A stretch of 20,558 nt of DNA, from the NCBI GenBank assembly GCA_015852425.1, contig JAAAIG010000700.1, positions 1-20,558 of the forward strand, read 5' to 3'. Source of the stretch: Gryganskiella cystojenkinii. Lineage: Eukaryota; Mortierellomycota; Mortierellomycetes; Mortierellales; Mortierellaceae. Position numbers and translations under genes: made by a program. Under the pieces are notes generated by a model. It was not told the DNA's origin and ran no database searches. It saw only the letters and a program-made list of their open reading frames with translations. Below are positions 1-9,900 of the stretch, one piece after another (the stretch's first letter is position 1; every line of letters begins with the position of its first letter).

Positions 1-55
1 TCAATACAATCTCGTTTTACACACCATACTCAAATCTGCCTGTCAGTCCTTGACA
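1..55 (+). repeat. LTR 3' end (family copy 1, cut by window edge)
   Basis: This stretch aligns with the 3' end of the solo LTR at 2445-2702 and with the inverted copy at 19560-19834. All three share the pattern CGTTT(T)A..C, then CTGTCAGT(C/G)CTTGACA. The three copies stop resembling each other right after ...TTGACA, so the element edge is position 55. The rest of this copy lies left of the window. The sequence just after it is a reverse-transcriptase relic, which suggests the LTR sits inside an older DIRS-like element. Homology was judged by eye. Confidence 0.7.
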
Positions 56-369
56 CAATCCTAAAAATATCTTCAGTTTGCGTGGCGGGATATAATAAGA
101 AATTCCAATTCCGAACGCTCCCCTTTGGTCTCTCCCCCTCTCCCTTGGTATTCACAAAAATACTCAAACCTCTACTCACATGGGCTCGGAAGAAAGGGAT
201 AAGAGTGGTCGCCTACCTCGCCGACATTTTGATCATGGCATCTTCCCTCCAACATTCAATCGAACACAAAGCAATCTTTCGTCAAAAACTGGAGGAAATT
301 GGCTTTCTCATCAAGGAATCGAAATCCTCTCTCACCCCCTCGCAAACAATCGCTGGTGTGCCTTCATGA
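56..369 (+). pseudogene. DIRS-like retrotransposon reverse transcriptase fragment
   Basis: An open frame runs from the LTR edge to a stop at 367-369 and encodes the central palm of a reverse transcriptase. Visible landmarks are YNKKFQFRTLPFGLSPSPLV, then FTKILKP, GIRVVAYLADILIMAS, and a KSSLTPSQTI-like segment. The LPFGLS...VFTK..KP...GIR..AYLDD.LI pattern is typical of DIRS/Ngaro-type elements rather than Ty3 (MPFGL...YLDDIL) or Ty1. The catalytic YLDD is changed to YLAD, so one of the two adjacent aspartates is lost and the enzyme should be inactive. The upstream D-L-x-x-A motif is unrecognisable, and no RNase H, methyltransferase or tyrosine recombinase domain follows. It is a dead fragment. 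Confidence 0.8.
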
Positions 370-532
370 TCTTACGCTTGGTGTACAGTTGGTGTAACAC
401 AAACGCTGCGACCTTGACTCCTGACCATGCGTTCTTGCTCTTGATTCCATAGAACGTCCTAAGGGTGACAGGAATGGTGGTGTGGTACTTCAAGAGCAGA
501 TCAATAGTGAGTGAAGTACCAATGTCGCCTCC

Positions 533-2256
533 TCATCGTATTTCGAACGTAGTTGGCGCGCCATCGTGCTGTAGAGGTCTTGCATTGACTTGATCTATTC
601 GTACGATGTCTTCTTGATCCAAACATAGGACTTCGCCTTGGGGCAAAAAGACCTTGTTGTCGGAGCCTACGACAACTGTATCATCTGTTAGTATAACCGC
701 TAGTGGCACCAAGACACATCCCTTGACCTCGCCAACCATGGCCTTGTTTGAATGGTCATGAAGCACACTGAAAGCGTTCCTGCCCTCTGGCTTAGCTATT
801 TCTTGGGCGTGTGGATCCTCATAGTCAGCCGTACCATTCATCTCTATCTTGTAGGCGTGAAGAACGTCATCGCCGGACTGAATCAACATTCCCTCAAAAA
901 TTGTCGCAAGAAGCTCTCCATTGCCTGGGAACGGGAGGTGCCAAAGGGGGTCATCATTCCCAAGGCGCTTGTAATCTTCAAGACACACCAGACGACGGAA
1001 ACCATGCGACACGAGGGCTGCATTCAACTGGACAACTTTAGCCACTTCGATTGCACGATGCTTGACGATATGCACATGTGCCTTGGACCTTGTTCTCGGC
1101 CACTTGAACCCAGAGGGATGATGAACGCTTAGTCTCAACTCTTGCTTTGTCAAACATCTGCTCCATGAACCGAGAGGTCGCCGGGAGGCTCGTGACTCGA
1201 TTCAGCTCCTTATCAAGCTCGCCAAGAATCGCTTTCGCTAGTAGTGTCGTGCTTCCATGAATAGCAGACAAGACTGCGCTTGAACAGGGTTTCTCGTCCT
1301 TGACACTCAGCCCCACAGAATGGACATAACAGTGAGTAATGAAGATCACTCATTCCTGAACAGCGATCTACCAAATGCTTTTGAAGATCAGTACGAGTAT
1401 TCAAGGGCTTGAAGGTACGTTGAAGTCCTGTGAAACTATCGCCGTAAGGTGTTGACGGTGCATCTATAATACAGTGTTCATATTGAATGATCGAGTGACG
1501 TCCATAAATCGTGGACTTGGTTTCGACTTGTTGAGAGAAAAAGTCCTGTTTTAGGTGATGGTTTTTTAAATGTGATGTTGCCATTCAAATGTGCCCCTGT
1601 ATGGATTGCTGAGATCTTTGTAAATATGCCATCCTCCAGCACCCTGCTAGACTTGAGGCAGCGAAAGATTGTGACGAAACGCTCAAAGTGTTGTTAGAAT
1701 TGAGCTCCTGGTGATGATCTTGGATCCATCATTGATCTATAGTTGTGTATACGACCATGTTGTGCTCACCTTCCGACGCAGACTGTATTTTCAATGTAGA
1801 GGTTGCAGCTCGCTGGCTGAGATCGTCAGATCCTCTCGTTGGCATTGATCAAGTTCTCGGAACTCCTCCAAGTCCTAATCTACCTCCAGGAGTTTCAAAC
1901 GTCGCGACTTTTCAGTGATACGCTCGGACCTCCGGTGGCAAACTTCTTGATAGGGCGAATCTTGTTTCCCAAAAGTTAAAGGGACTGCAATACGAAGGAC
2001 CCTTGACTTGAAAGTGAGATCGACTCTCACCAGCACTTGAATCGAGAACAGCGGTCACGTCAAGCTCTTCCTGCACTCTGGAATCCATGTGGCTGAACAT
2101 GAGTTGATTGAGCTCTGGAAGGATCCCTCGAATTCTCTCGAAAAGTTTGATCGTTGCGGCGTTGGATTTGAAGGTAACGTGGTTCAGATTGGAGGGTGGA
2201 CAAAGCTGGACAGGCTTCGAGAGGTCAGGTAGAGGTTTCATGGATCGACCTGCCAT
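533..2256 (-). pseudogene. decayed protein-coding gene of unknown family
   Basis: Three minus-strand segments look like one gene broken by shifts. The 5' part (2256-1912) begins MAGRSMKPLPDLSKPVQLCP and contains IRGILPELNQLMFSHMDSRV. A middle part (about 1584-1213) overlaps another frame carrying ELDKELNRVTSLPATSRFME (1349-1038). The 3' part (about 1110-533) includes VGEVKGCVLVPLAVILTDDT and ends ...TTFEIR, stop. The frame must change near 1300-1213 and again near 1090-1060. Between 1911 and 1800 a charged, coiled-coil-like reading is interrupted by a stop. No splice sites explain all these changes, so decay is more likely than introns, though sequencing error is not excluded. I do not recognise the family. 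It lies between an LTR relic and a solo LTR. Confidence 0.45.
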
Positions 2257-2439
2257 GAGCCGTGACTATTATTCTAGGCATCTGTCGCAAACAGCGCTAA
2301 GTTACCTGCTTAAGTACCGGCGTTGCCTCACTTTCAGATCCGATCTGGTGTCTTCTTCAAGCGCTTGTTGCCAACAAAGTCAACATCGAATTTCCAGTCT
2401 GAATGTACTAAGATTGTCACACAGACCTCATATTTGATC

Positions 2440-2444
2440 TGACT
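2440..2444. repeat. target-site duplication TGACT, left
   Basis: This is the left copy of the 5-bp duplication TGACT that borders the solo LTR. It is identical to 2703-2707. Confidence 0.8.
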
Positions 2445-2702
2445 TGTCGCCTCTGGACCCAGAGCGATGATATCCCAGACGCTTGTCCGCCTGTCTCTAG
2501 TATCCAAGTCTGGTCCTTAACTTCTTACATGTCGATCTGTCCTTTCCATCCTGGATCAAGTCCTTGTTCTAAATTACAGATAATCTCTCTTTGTTCTCCT
2601 GCTCACGTAGTCTAGTCCTTCATGCCCGCTTATTCTTGTTCACCTTAATTAATATACCTTCGTTTAGCCACGCTTCATTCCAACTTCTGTCAGTCCTTGA
2701 CA
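2445..2702 (+). mobile_element. solo LTR of an LTR retrotransposon (copy 2)
   Basis: The 258-bp element starts TGTCGCC and ends CCTTGACA, giving the TG...CA ends and a short TGTC/GACA inverted repeat expected of an LTR. It is flanked by a perfect 5-bp duplication TGACT at 2440-2444 and 2703-2707. No internal retrotransposon sequence is attached, so it is a solo LTR left by LTR-LTR recombination. Its 3' half aligns with the copies at 1-55 and 19560-19834. The TATA region conserved in the third copy (TATAAATACCAGATA) appears here as a degraded form near 2570-2590. Intact target duplications but diverged sequence suggest moderate age. Confidence 0.8.
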
Positions 2703-2707
2703 TGACT
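2703..2707. repeat. target-site duplication TGACT, right
   Basis: This is the right copy of the 5-bp duplication TGACT. It directly follows the terminal CA of the solo LTR. Confidence 0.8.
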
Positions 2708-2719
2708 GAGGCTGATTTT

Positions 2720-3067
2720 TCACGGATGTGTTTTCCTGTCGTTTGAGTTTGAGAGTGAGATTGTGAGATGATATGAGCTGATTGAGTCAAAGATACTTGC
2801 CATAGCGTGATCAGCAGTGACAGAAAGGGTACCGATTTTTTCAAACTTGTTCTGCAGGTGGCCAATCATAAGGCAAGAGTCTTCGTTAGTGTCCATGACG
2901 TTCATGGTCGTGGTGCTGCGGGGGATGGAAAAGACAAGCTCTAGATTTCTCAGCGTCTGGATGGAATCGGTGATGACTGCGAGTAGAAGTCCATGACAAC
3001 ATTGCCGTGAGCATATCGCTACCAATCTCTCTGTCCCTTCCCTCGTACTAGTCTTGCTCACTTTCAT
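2720..3067 (-). other. possible exon or gene remnant, unidentified
   Basis: An open minus-strand frame of 115 codons contains a stretch that reads like folded protein: HGLLLAVITDSIQTLRNLEL, then STTTMNVMDTNEDSCLMIGH, then LQNKFEKIGTLSVTADHAM. The sequence after HAM (towards 2720) looks random, so an exon may end there. I do not recognise a family, and no partner exons are clear on either side. It begins just beyond the solo LTR, so it may be the end of a gene disrupted by repeats. A chance open frame is a real alternative. Confidence 0.25.
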
Positions 3068-4051
3068 TTTTCTCTCCGCGTCTGTCTTTCCACTATGCTC
3101 CTATGCTTCCACCTCTACCTTTTTCATATCTCGCCAATCGTGAATCATTACCCAATTTTGCTTTAACCCTCGCCCCATATTAAGGATGCCATGATCGAGT
3201 CCATGGGTGGATTGGAAGGAGTGAAAATGTTGGAGGTTGTGCTCAAAGCCTTGTTTGATCGCGGTTTGGTGCAAGTAAATCGATTTGTTCCCAACGTTTG
3301 AACAGATGCGGTCCAAACACTGTACACCAATGTCGTTTCACTAGCATGCACCTAAACAAATGAAGTAACTCGCGATTCGTGGAAAATCTCGTTAAGAATA
3401 TTGTTGATAGTAGCTGACGCCAAGTTGAGTGCGGTGATAATGTGTCGGTCGATGATGAGAGAGAGGAGAAGAGAGGGGAGACAATAAGAGGACCTCGCCT
3501 TGTCAACTGACGCGTCAGCGACTCATGCTGCGGTTCAAAAGGAGGGCAGTCACATCAGTTTTTGAGTTTCATTTTTTAAGATTCTCCTTTCTCCCACCTC
3601 TTACACTCTCACTTCACAATAGCAAGATCCTTAAGCAGGAGCAGGACCCGTGGCCATGGTGCCACGAGGGAGGCATCAGAAGCAACCAAGGAATGATGCC
3701 AAGGTAGAAAGAGCCTTCTTCCTCGTCTTCTCTCTCCGCCTTTCCTTTTCTTCTTTCAGTCATTCATACACTGTACTCTATTTTCTCTTTCTTGACTCTA
3801 TTTGATGCTGTCTTTTTACCTTTTGCACCACCACATTCACTACATTAACTCACCTTCTTTCATTCTTTATTCTTCTTCCTAAACACGGAGACCGATTCCT
3901 CCATGCTGACGATACCAGGGATGTAATCCATACATCCAACTATCCCAACCAACAGACTCTGTTTAGTCCTTGAACCGGTCCCTCCCCACAACTTTGGCTT
4001 TAATTCGTTGCCTTTATCGGACCGTTCTCCCTCCCTCTCTGTCCGAGATAC
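3068..4051. other. long non-coding stretch with CT-rich tracts
   Basis: No convincing gene was found here. The plus strand has a short open segment at 3191-3301 (MIESMGGLEGVKMLEVVLKA...) without upstream context. A perfect 10-bp palindrome TGACGCGTCA sits at 3508-3517. From about 3580 to 3900 the plus strand is strongly CT-rich, like fungal promoter or 5' UTR tracts. It contains one ATG in good context at 3656 (GGCCATGG), followed by 16 codons and a possible splice donor at 3704. No second exon could be joined to it with confidence. Confidence 0.4.
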
Positions 4052-4059
4052 CAGGCAAG
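4052..4059. repeat. target-site duplication CAGGCAAG, left
   Basis: This is the left copy of the 8-bp direct repeat flanking the MITE. Confidence 0.88.
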
Positions 4060-4273
4060 TAGGGCTTCTAATCGAATGATTCGAATCGAATCCACCCTTT
4101 TCAAATTCAATTCAAGTGTATTCGAATCGAATCAATTCCAATTGTTCAAATAGATTGACGCACTAATCCTATGTAACGCATTCGAATCGAATCGAATTCA
4201 CCCCTGTTCAAATTCGATTCAAGTGTATTCGAATCAATTGAATTCGAATTGTTCGATTCAATAAGAAGCCCTA
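4060..4273. mobile_element. hAT-type MITE, 214 bp
   Basis: The element has terminal inverted repeats TAGGGCTTCT...AGAAGCCCTA, perfect over 10 bp and 16 of 18 over the first 18. It is flanked by a perfect 8-bp duplication CAGGCAAG (4052-4059 and 4274-4281). An 8-bp duplication plus ends starting TAGGG fits the hAT superfamily (TIR pattern YARNG). It has no coding capacity. Inside are two diverged direct copies of about 75 bp (near 4079-4151 and 4180-4258), each rich in ATTCGAATCGAAT-like palindromic words, separated by a unique spacer. The right end lies about 20 bp beyond the proposed stop codon of the minus-strand gene at 4295, so the insertion would be in its 3' UTR. Confidence 0.88.
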
Positions 4274-4281
4274 CAGGCAAG
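4274..4281. repeat. target-site duplication CAGGCAAG, right
   Basis: This is the right copy of the 8-bp direct repeat flanking the MITE, identical to the left copy. Confidence 0.88.
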
Positions 4282-4294
4282 TCTTCATTTTCAA

Positions 4295-5513
4295 TCATCC
4301 CGAGTGGACAGTCTCATTCAGAGCAGGATCGCCAATGATAAACACATCTTCTTTGATGCGGCTGTGGGCAACACCTTGTTTTTTAGTTAAGAACGTTGAT
4401 CAGGTGCATAAGAGACGAAGCACCTAACGAGAGGATATGACGGTTTCGAACCAAAATCAATGAAGAAGTGGCCCTGGGAGACAGCAGCGAGCGATATTAG
4501 GAGACGGTCCAACGCAAGACCCGAGCTGCTCGAGAACGCACTATAAGAAAGACAGGCAGGTACAGCAGGTGGCTATAGCCATTCCTCAATCCGCCACAAC
4601 GATATAACGCCGAGACTCGGGAGGCAAGGCAAAACAGGACCGCCGAGGAAAGCATCCATTGAAGTGCAGTTGATTCCATAACTAGTGGAGACCATTGGTG
4701 AGACGCTGATGGACTTGACGTGGAAGCTGTTCGACAGTGGGATGTGGAGGAGGCATCAGTTCGACCCAACAGGAAGAACCGCGACAATCCAATGATCCTT
4801 GATCTATGTGGTGAAAGTCCAGCATATGAGCTATCCGACTCAGAGATATCAGATACACCATCAATAAAGTCCCAATGAGATTTTTCCAGGTACGTCTGGC
4901 ATATAATCTTGGCAATGCTTTCGATGGAGCAGTCGTTTGCGCAGACGGGAAAAGTAACGACGGTCTTGATCAAGGCGTCGAATTCTGCATTGCTGAACAG
5001 TTCCATCAGAAGACCTCGGATCGGCCATAAAAAGAGAAACAATCAAGAGGAGTGTGAGGCCAGCATAGCTGTCGCGGTGCACTAAACATCAGGCGGCGGA
5101 ATCAACAATAGCGCAACGAACAATAAAGAAACAAAATTGGTTTGAAGGTCGCTCAAGGTGTTGGCGGTGGAGACAGAGTACACAAGGAGGACGATACGAC
5201 ACAGTTGAATCAAAGTATGCTGGAGAATCAGAAGGAGCCAGATCAAGAAATACATTTACAAGAATGGACCGACGGGCCAACTTCAACACCTCAAGGTTGT
5301 ACTTGATCCTGTTCATGCTTTTCTTCCCAAAGCTATATCTGTAGGATCTGATATCGGCGCTGAGGCTGTAGGTGATCTTAGCAGTTTGTCTATTCAGGAT
5401 CGTACCTAGTAGCGAGATGAGAAGAGCCACCAAGAGGACGAAAGCGCGACCGACTCAATATAGAGGTCGAGAGCCAGACAGCAGACGGGACCAAGAAGAC
5501 TTTGGGTGAGCAT
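4295..5513 (-). CDS. putative multi-exon membrane protein, model unresolved
   Basis: Several minus-strand segments look coding and are separated by candidate introns of only 40-50 nt. The last exon (4374-4295) reads VAHSRIKEDVFIIGDPALNE... to a stop. It joins through an intron at 4423-4375 (GTGCTT...CTTAACTAA...CAAG) to a segment containing SLILVRNRHILSLG. Upstream, 5042-4497 is open and includes FSNAEFDALIKTVVTFPVC and a hydrophobic YSHLLYLPVFLIV. Near 5250-5100 lies TLIQLCRIVLLVYSVSTANT followed by FVSLLFVALLLIPPPD, a membrane segment. At 5450-5410 is RAFVLLVALLISLLG, another one. The in-frame stop at 4497-4499 and the frame changes need additional short introns or mean the gene is broken. 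The 5' end is uncertain. The alternating hydrophobic segments suggest a polytopic membrane protein; I do not assign a family. Confidence 0.35.
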
Positions 5514-5860
5514 CAAGTCTCTGAGGAGCTGAGGAGCAACTGCAACACCACCTAGAGGGAATGTAAAAGAGACGAAGAAGAAGCAAAATGAAGATAGAAA
5601 AGATCTTTATTATTGAAAATAGCTGTAGAATGTGAAAATGACAAAAGAACGTTGCGAAACTGCAGCAAATTCAGAAGGCAATGTACATGGTTGATTTCAT
5701 AGCCGAAGGACGTGGGTTCATCTCAGTCTTGCTTACTCTCAGCACCCAAAGACAACGAGCGCCATGCATTTAACACACGATTATACCAAAGTACGCTACC
5801 AGACATGTCGTTTTTGCCAAGAAGGGCTCGATATTCTTCGGTCACAAGATGAGTTTAGCG
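5514..5860. other. intergenic stretch without a recognised gene
   Basis: No coding signal was seen on either strand. On the minus strand it is the region downstream of the two-helix protein gene and upstream of the unresolved membrane gene. A second AATAAA on the minus strand lies at 5611-5606. Confidence 0.5.
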
Positions 5861-5889
5861 TTTATTGGCGCCAGTACCTGCTTATCCGA

Positions 5890-6752
5890 CTATGCACTCC
5901 TTTCGTTGTGATCTTTGACGTGAATCATCCTTGGGGCTATCGTAGACATGCTGTCTGACAACAATTCAGATACGCCAACATCATCCTGTGCTTTATCTCC
6001 CATCTTTTCCCGCAGAGTCGCTTTCCTGTAGACATGGTTCCAAAAAGTAAAAGAGTCTGAGAGTTAGTTGACAGCATAGGATTCCAACGAACAATACCGC
6101 ATGCGACTCTCGGTATTCATTGTCGCTTACGAGTATCTGTCCATGAGGTAGAGCAATTCAGATCCAGATCCCTGCAAGCGTGTTTCTACAGTCTTCATTC
6201 CTGACTCCATGGCAATAACTCCTCCAGTGGCCAATCCGACCAGGTTTCCAGCAGTAGCAAACGAAAGCGACTGCATCTTGGACCAGTTTCGAGAACGAGC
6301 TGCAGCGGAAGGGGTAGAATCAATGATTGGGTTAGCCTCGTCGATCACCACGTCTCCTCTCTTGCAAAAAGAACCATAGCAAAACCGAGGCAATGAAACT
6401 CACCAAAGAAAAAGGCTGAAGTTCCGAGGGTGACCGTGGTGACAGCGGCTGTTAAAAGGAAAGGATAACAACGAACACGGGTCAGTGTAATTCGTTGAGG
6501 AAATCAAACTGCAAAGTTGCGGATATGGATTGCATATGAGCAGAGCAATGAAGTAGGTTTACCGATGAGAGTATGTTTAATGATAGCAAAACGGACAGCG
6601 GACCATTCCTCTGGGTTGAGTTGATGTTGTTCAAGCTTGCGTCTGTAGAAAGCAGACATTGGCATTTGCGTCGAGTTGTCCCGAGGACTTGCTGTAGATG
6701 CTGATGGGTTCATTGTCGATTGTGTGTTGTTCTGTCGCTGGGTTTGTTGCAT
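5890..6752 (-). CDS. small two-helix membrane protein of unknown function
   Basis: Four exons (6752-6563, 6448-6404, 6356-6131, 6025-5890) give a closed frame of 198 residues. The start at 6752 (GGCCATGC) is the first ATG after the shared promoter. The N-terminal 30 residues are polar (Gln, Asn, Ser, Thr). A short charged segment, FYRRKLEQHQLNPEEWSAVR, precedes a hydrophobic helix at about 57-79. A second hydrophobic, Gly-rich helix spans about 108-129 (LSFATAGNLVGLATGGVIAM). The tail is charged. The first helix is completed by the 45-nt second exon. Intron 2 is only 47 nt and has two AG choices that differ by one codon. Intron 3 (6130-6026) has a good CTAAC branch site; if retained, the protein ends at residue 154. 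AATAAA follows the stop at 5866-5861. I do not recognise the family; an organelle-membrane protein is a guess. Confidence 0.72.
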
Positions 6753-6991
6753 GGCCGAGAAAAAGGGAATCTGATCTTTTCTCCAACAGGAGGTGCCTGG
6801 AGCCTGGAATGGACAGTAAAACACCGTCACATAGTCACGTGCAATGACATCTTGCTCAACGAAAAGAAAGCGAAGGACTGTCAGGTCAGAGGGGGTGGTG
6901 GCAAAGCATGAGAGTGATAACGTTCTGATTGATTCCATCTTCCTCCTCCCTCTCCTTTCTGCTCCTTCTCCACCCTCCACATCATCACATC
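6753..6991. promoter_or_regulatory. shared divergent promoter
   Basis: This 239-bp gap separates the start codons of two genes transcribed away from each other. The MTR10 side is CT-rich (TCCTCCCTCTCCTTTCTGCT and on), as in many fungal core promoters. The other side has a CCCTTTTTCTC tract before the ATG on the minus strand. I saw no clear TATA box. Co-regulation of the two genes is possible but not shown. Confidence 0.6.
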
Positions 6992-9900
6992 ATGGCTACA
7001 ACCGCTGCTGATTCACTCCAGCAAGTCGTTGCCGCGCTCAACGCTCTCTATAATGCACCCGGCAACAGTGCCAAAAAGGAGGCTAATCTTTGGCTCGAGG
7101 ATTTCCAGGCCAAGGTGCGTTCATCCTGGTCATCAACTTGGTGGCGGATGCTAAAAAAGGAAGAGAGGGAGAGAAAGAGACAGACTCATCATCTTCAACA
7201 TTTCCTTGATCTCTTTTAGCCTGAAGCTTGGCAGACCGCTTCTATTCTTCTCTCAAACGAGACCGTCGGGACTGAGGCTCAAGTGTTTGGCGCGCAAACG
7301 ATGCGTCGCAAGGTACGAATTTTTGGAGGAACTCGGGATCTCGTTTTATTAAACAGAGAAGGCACATGGCTGACATGTTCCTCTTTGCTTTGGCGCATTA
7401 AAATAGATTGTGGCTGACTTTCAGGATCTGGATGGACCTCACAGAGCTGCCTTGAAGGACTCAATGCTCGCATTGTTCATGCAACACAAGAGTTCAGCAA
7501 GGATCATTCGCACACAGCTGTCGCTGGCCCTGGCTGCATTGTCTCTGCGCATGCTGGAATGGGATAACCCTGTCGGACACATGATCACTCTCTATGGATC
7601 TACGGCAGCCGATCTCCCTTACCTCCTCGAGTTCCTCACTGTTCTTCCCGAGGAAGTCAACGATAGCCAGTGCCCGACGTTGACGGTAGGCAGAGTCGAC
7701 AAGTTTTGATTTTTTGTTTCTTTCTTTCATTCTTGGAGTTGGCAGATCCTGTTTTTCGATCGTACACGAGGATGGTGGTCCGTTGAACGCAAGAAGAGTA
7801 GATTGCCCACAGAACAAAATATGCGCAGCAATTCCTTTATTTTCAGCGAAACTGATCAGGATCCTCCACGCATGACTACCCTTTATACTCAAACCAGGAC
7901 GATGAATATAGATCACGCGCAGACGCTTTGTTGACCCAAAACGCACCTCAGATCCTGAAGCTCCTGATCATGTACATGGAAAACTCTGGTAAGTCGACGT
8001 AAATATCCGCACAACCACTCCAAAACATTGAGCTCGAATTCGTTCAAGTAATCAAACTCACCCAACATTTTGATATCATCTCTCTTCACGTCAATAGGTG
8101 GCGACACTCGTTTGCAGGAGGGTGTATTCAAATGTTTCTTGTCGTGGTTGAGATCCGGCGACATTCCCACAAGCAGCCTTGCCAACAACCCTTTGCTGTC
8201 GTTTTCGTTCAAGGCTCTTCAGATGCCAGAGCTGTTTGACACTGCTGTCGATGTCGTCTGCGAGCTCATTTATCAGACCAAGGACATTGAAGAGTCAATG
8301 CCAGTCATCGAAGAGATTTACCCTAACTTGTTACCACTTCGACAAGAGATTGCCCAGAGTCTGAAGGACGAAAACGAGGACAACCTTCGCGGATACTGCA
8401 AGATCTTTGTCGAGGCTGGCGAGTGCTACTTGTCCCTGGTCGTGAAGCACACGGATCACTTTAGAGGCATCGTCGAAGGTATTGCGGAATGTACCGCTTT
8501 TCATGACCTGGATGTCGTGCCAATGACCTTCCGATTCTGGTACCAGCTTGCGGACGAGTTGAGACGGAACGAAACGGCGAGACTCAAATACCAGGACGTG
8601 TACCAAAAGCTCGTCGATGTCATGATCAAGCACCTGCACTATCCTGATGACCTGGGCTCATGGAGCGCAAAGGAGCGGGACGACTTCAAGGATTTCAGAC
8701 ACGTCATGGGCGATGTCCTGAAGGACTGCTGTCTTATTCTCGGATCCCGAATCCCCCTGGGCAAGGCATATATGCTCATCTCTGAGGCTGCCTCGAAGAC
8801 ACCTCCAAAATGGCAAGAGGTCGAGGCTCCATTGATGGCTCTTCGCTCCATGGGTGCTCAGGTCGATCCCGAGGAAAACGAGGTCTTGCCTGAGATCATG
8901 AAGCTCCTCTCTCAGTTGCCCGAGCATCCCAAGATCAAATATGCAGCCACACTGGTCATTGCCCGCTACGGCAGCTGGACAGACAACCATCCCGAGTTTA
9001 TCGAATACCAACTGAGCTTTATCTCTTCTGGATTCGAGAATGAGGAAGTTGTCGCCGCCTCAGCGTTGGCTTTAAAGTTACTCTGCAAAGAGTGTAGTAC
9101 TGTAAGGCCATATCTACACGTCATCTGTTGCGTTACTGAAAGTCATGTCGTGCTTCTGATTTAACACCTTTTATATTGCTTTCTACGATAGCATTTGTTG
9201 AACTACTTGAACCAATTGCACCAATTCTTTATGGGAGTCACGAAGCAGCTCAAAGGTCTGGATCTATTGGAAGTGACGGAGGCTGTAGCTCATGTGATCG
9301 CCGCTGTTCCTAATGCCGAGCTTGCGAACGTGTTTCAGATGTTCTGTGTTCCAATTGCCCAACAACTCTCTGCATTGGCCGCCAAAGATCAAACAACGCT
9401 TGAGGAGGACATTCCCGTCATCGTCGGTAAGGGACGGTCTCGATTTTATGTGGCAAAATTACACTGTAATTGCTCTCTTGGACTAATTTTTTAACGTTTA
9501 CCTTGTATAGACAACATCTCTCAACTCAAAATCTTTTTCGAAACTGTCAACCCTCAAGTGGCACCTTCAGAGGCACATCCTTGTATTCCTATCGTGCAGC
9601 AGTTGTGGCCGATCATGGACAGTTTGGCGGATCGCGTTGGGGGTATTGACGAAGTTGCTCGATCGTTGGCCTCATGCTGGCGCTCGACCGTCATCACATA
9701 TCGGACACATTATGCGCCTCTGTTACCCGTCATTATGAGCCGCCTGATCAAGAGTTTTGAGCAAACAGGCTTGGGACAATACCTCTGGGTCAGCGCTCGT
9801 GTCGTCCGTGAGTTTGGAGAGTTGAACCCGGCTCCTACCCTGCAGTTTGTTGAAGGGCTGAGTGTGTCCATGTGGCAGGTCCTTCAGAAATACACAGGAC

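Noticed and set aside
4081..4260. CRISPR-like or satellite array from repeated ATTCGAATCGAAT words
   Set aside because: The repeats are irregular, contained in one element with terminal inverted repeats and target duplications, and occur in a eukaryotic setting; the MITE explains them.
6720..6911. Plus-strand 63-codon frame in the divergent promoter
   Set aside because: It overlaps the first exon of the minus-strand gene and the promoter, and its composition is not protein-like.
8331..9011. Long minus-strand open frames inside MTR10, with similar ones inside DNA2 (for example 17450-18028)
   Set aside because: They are antisense shadows of well-supported exons, with no promoter or protein-like motifs.
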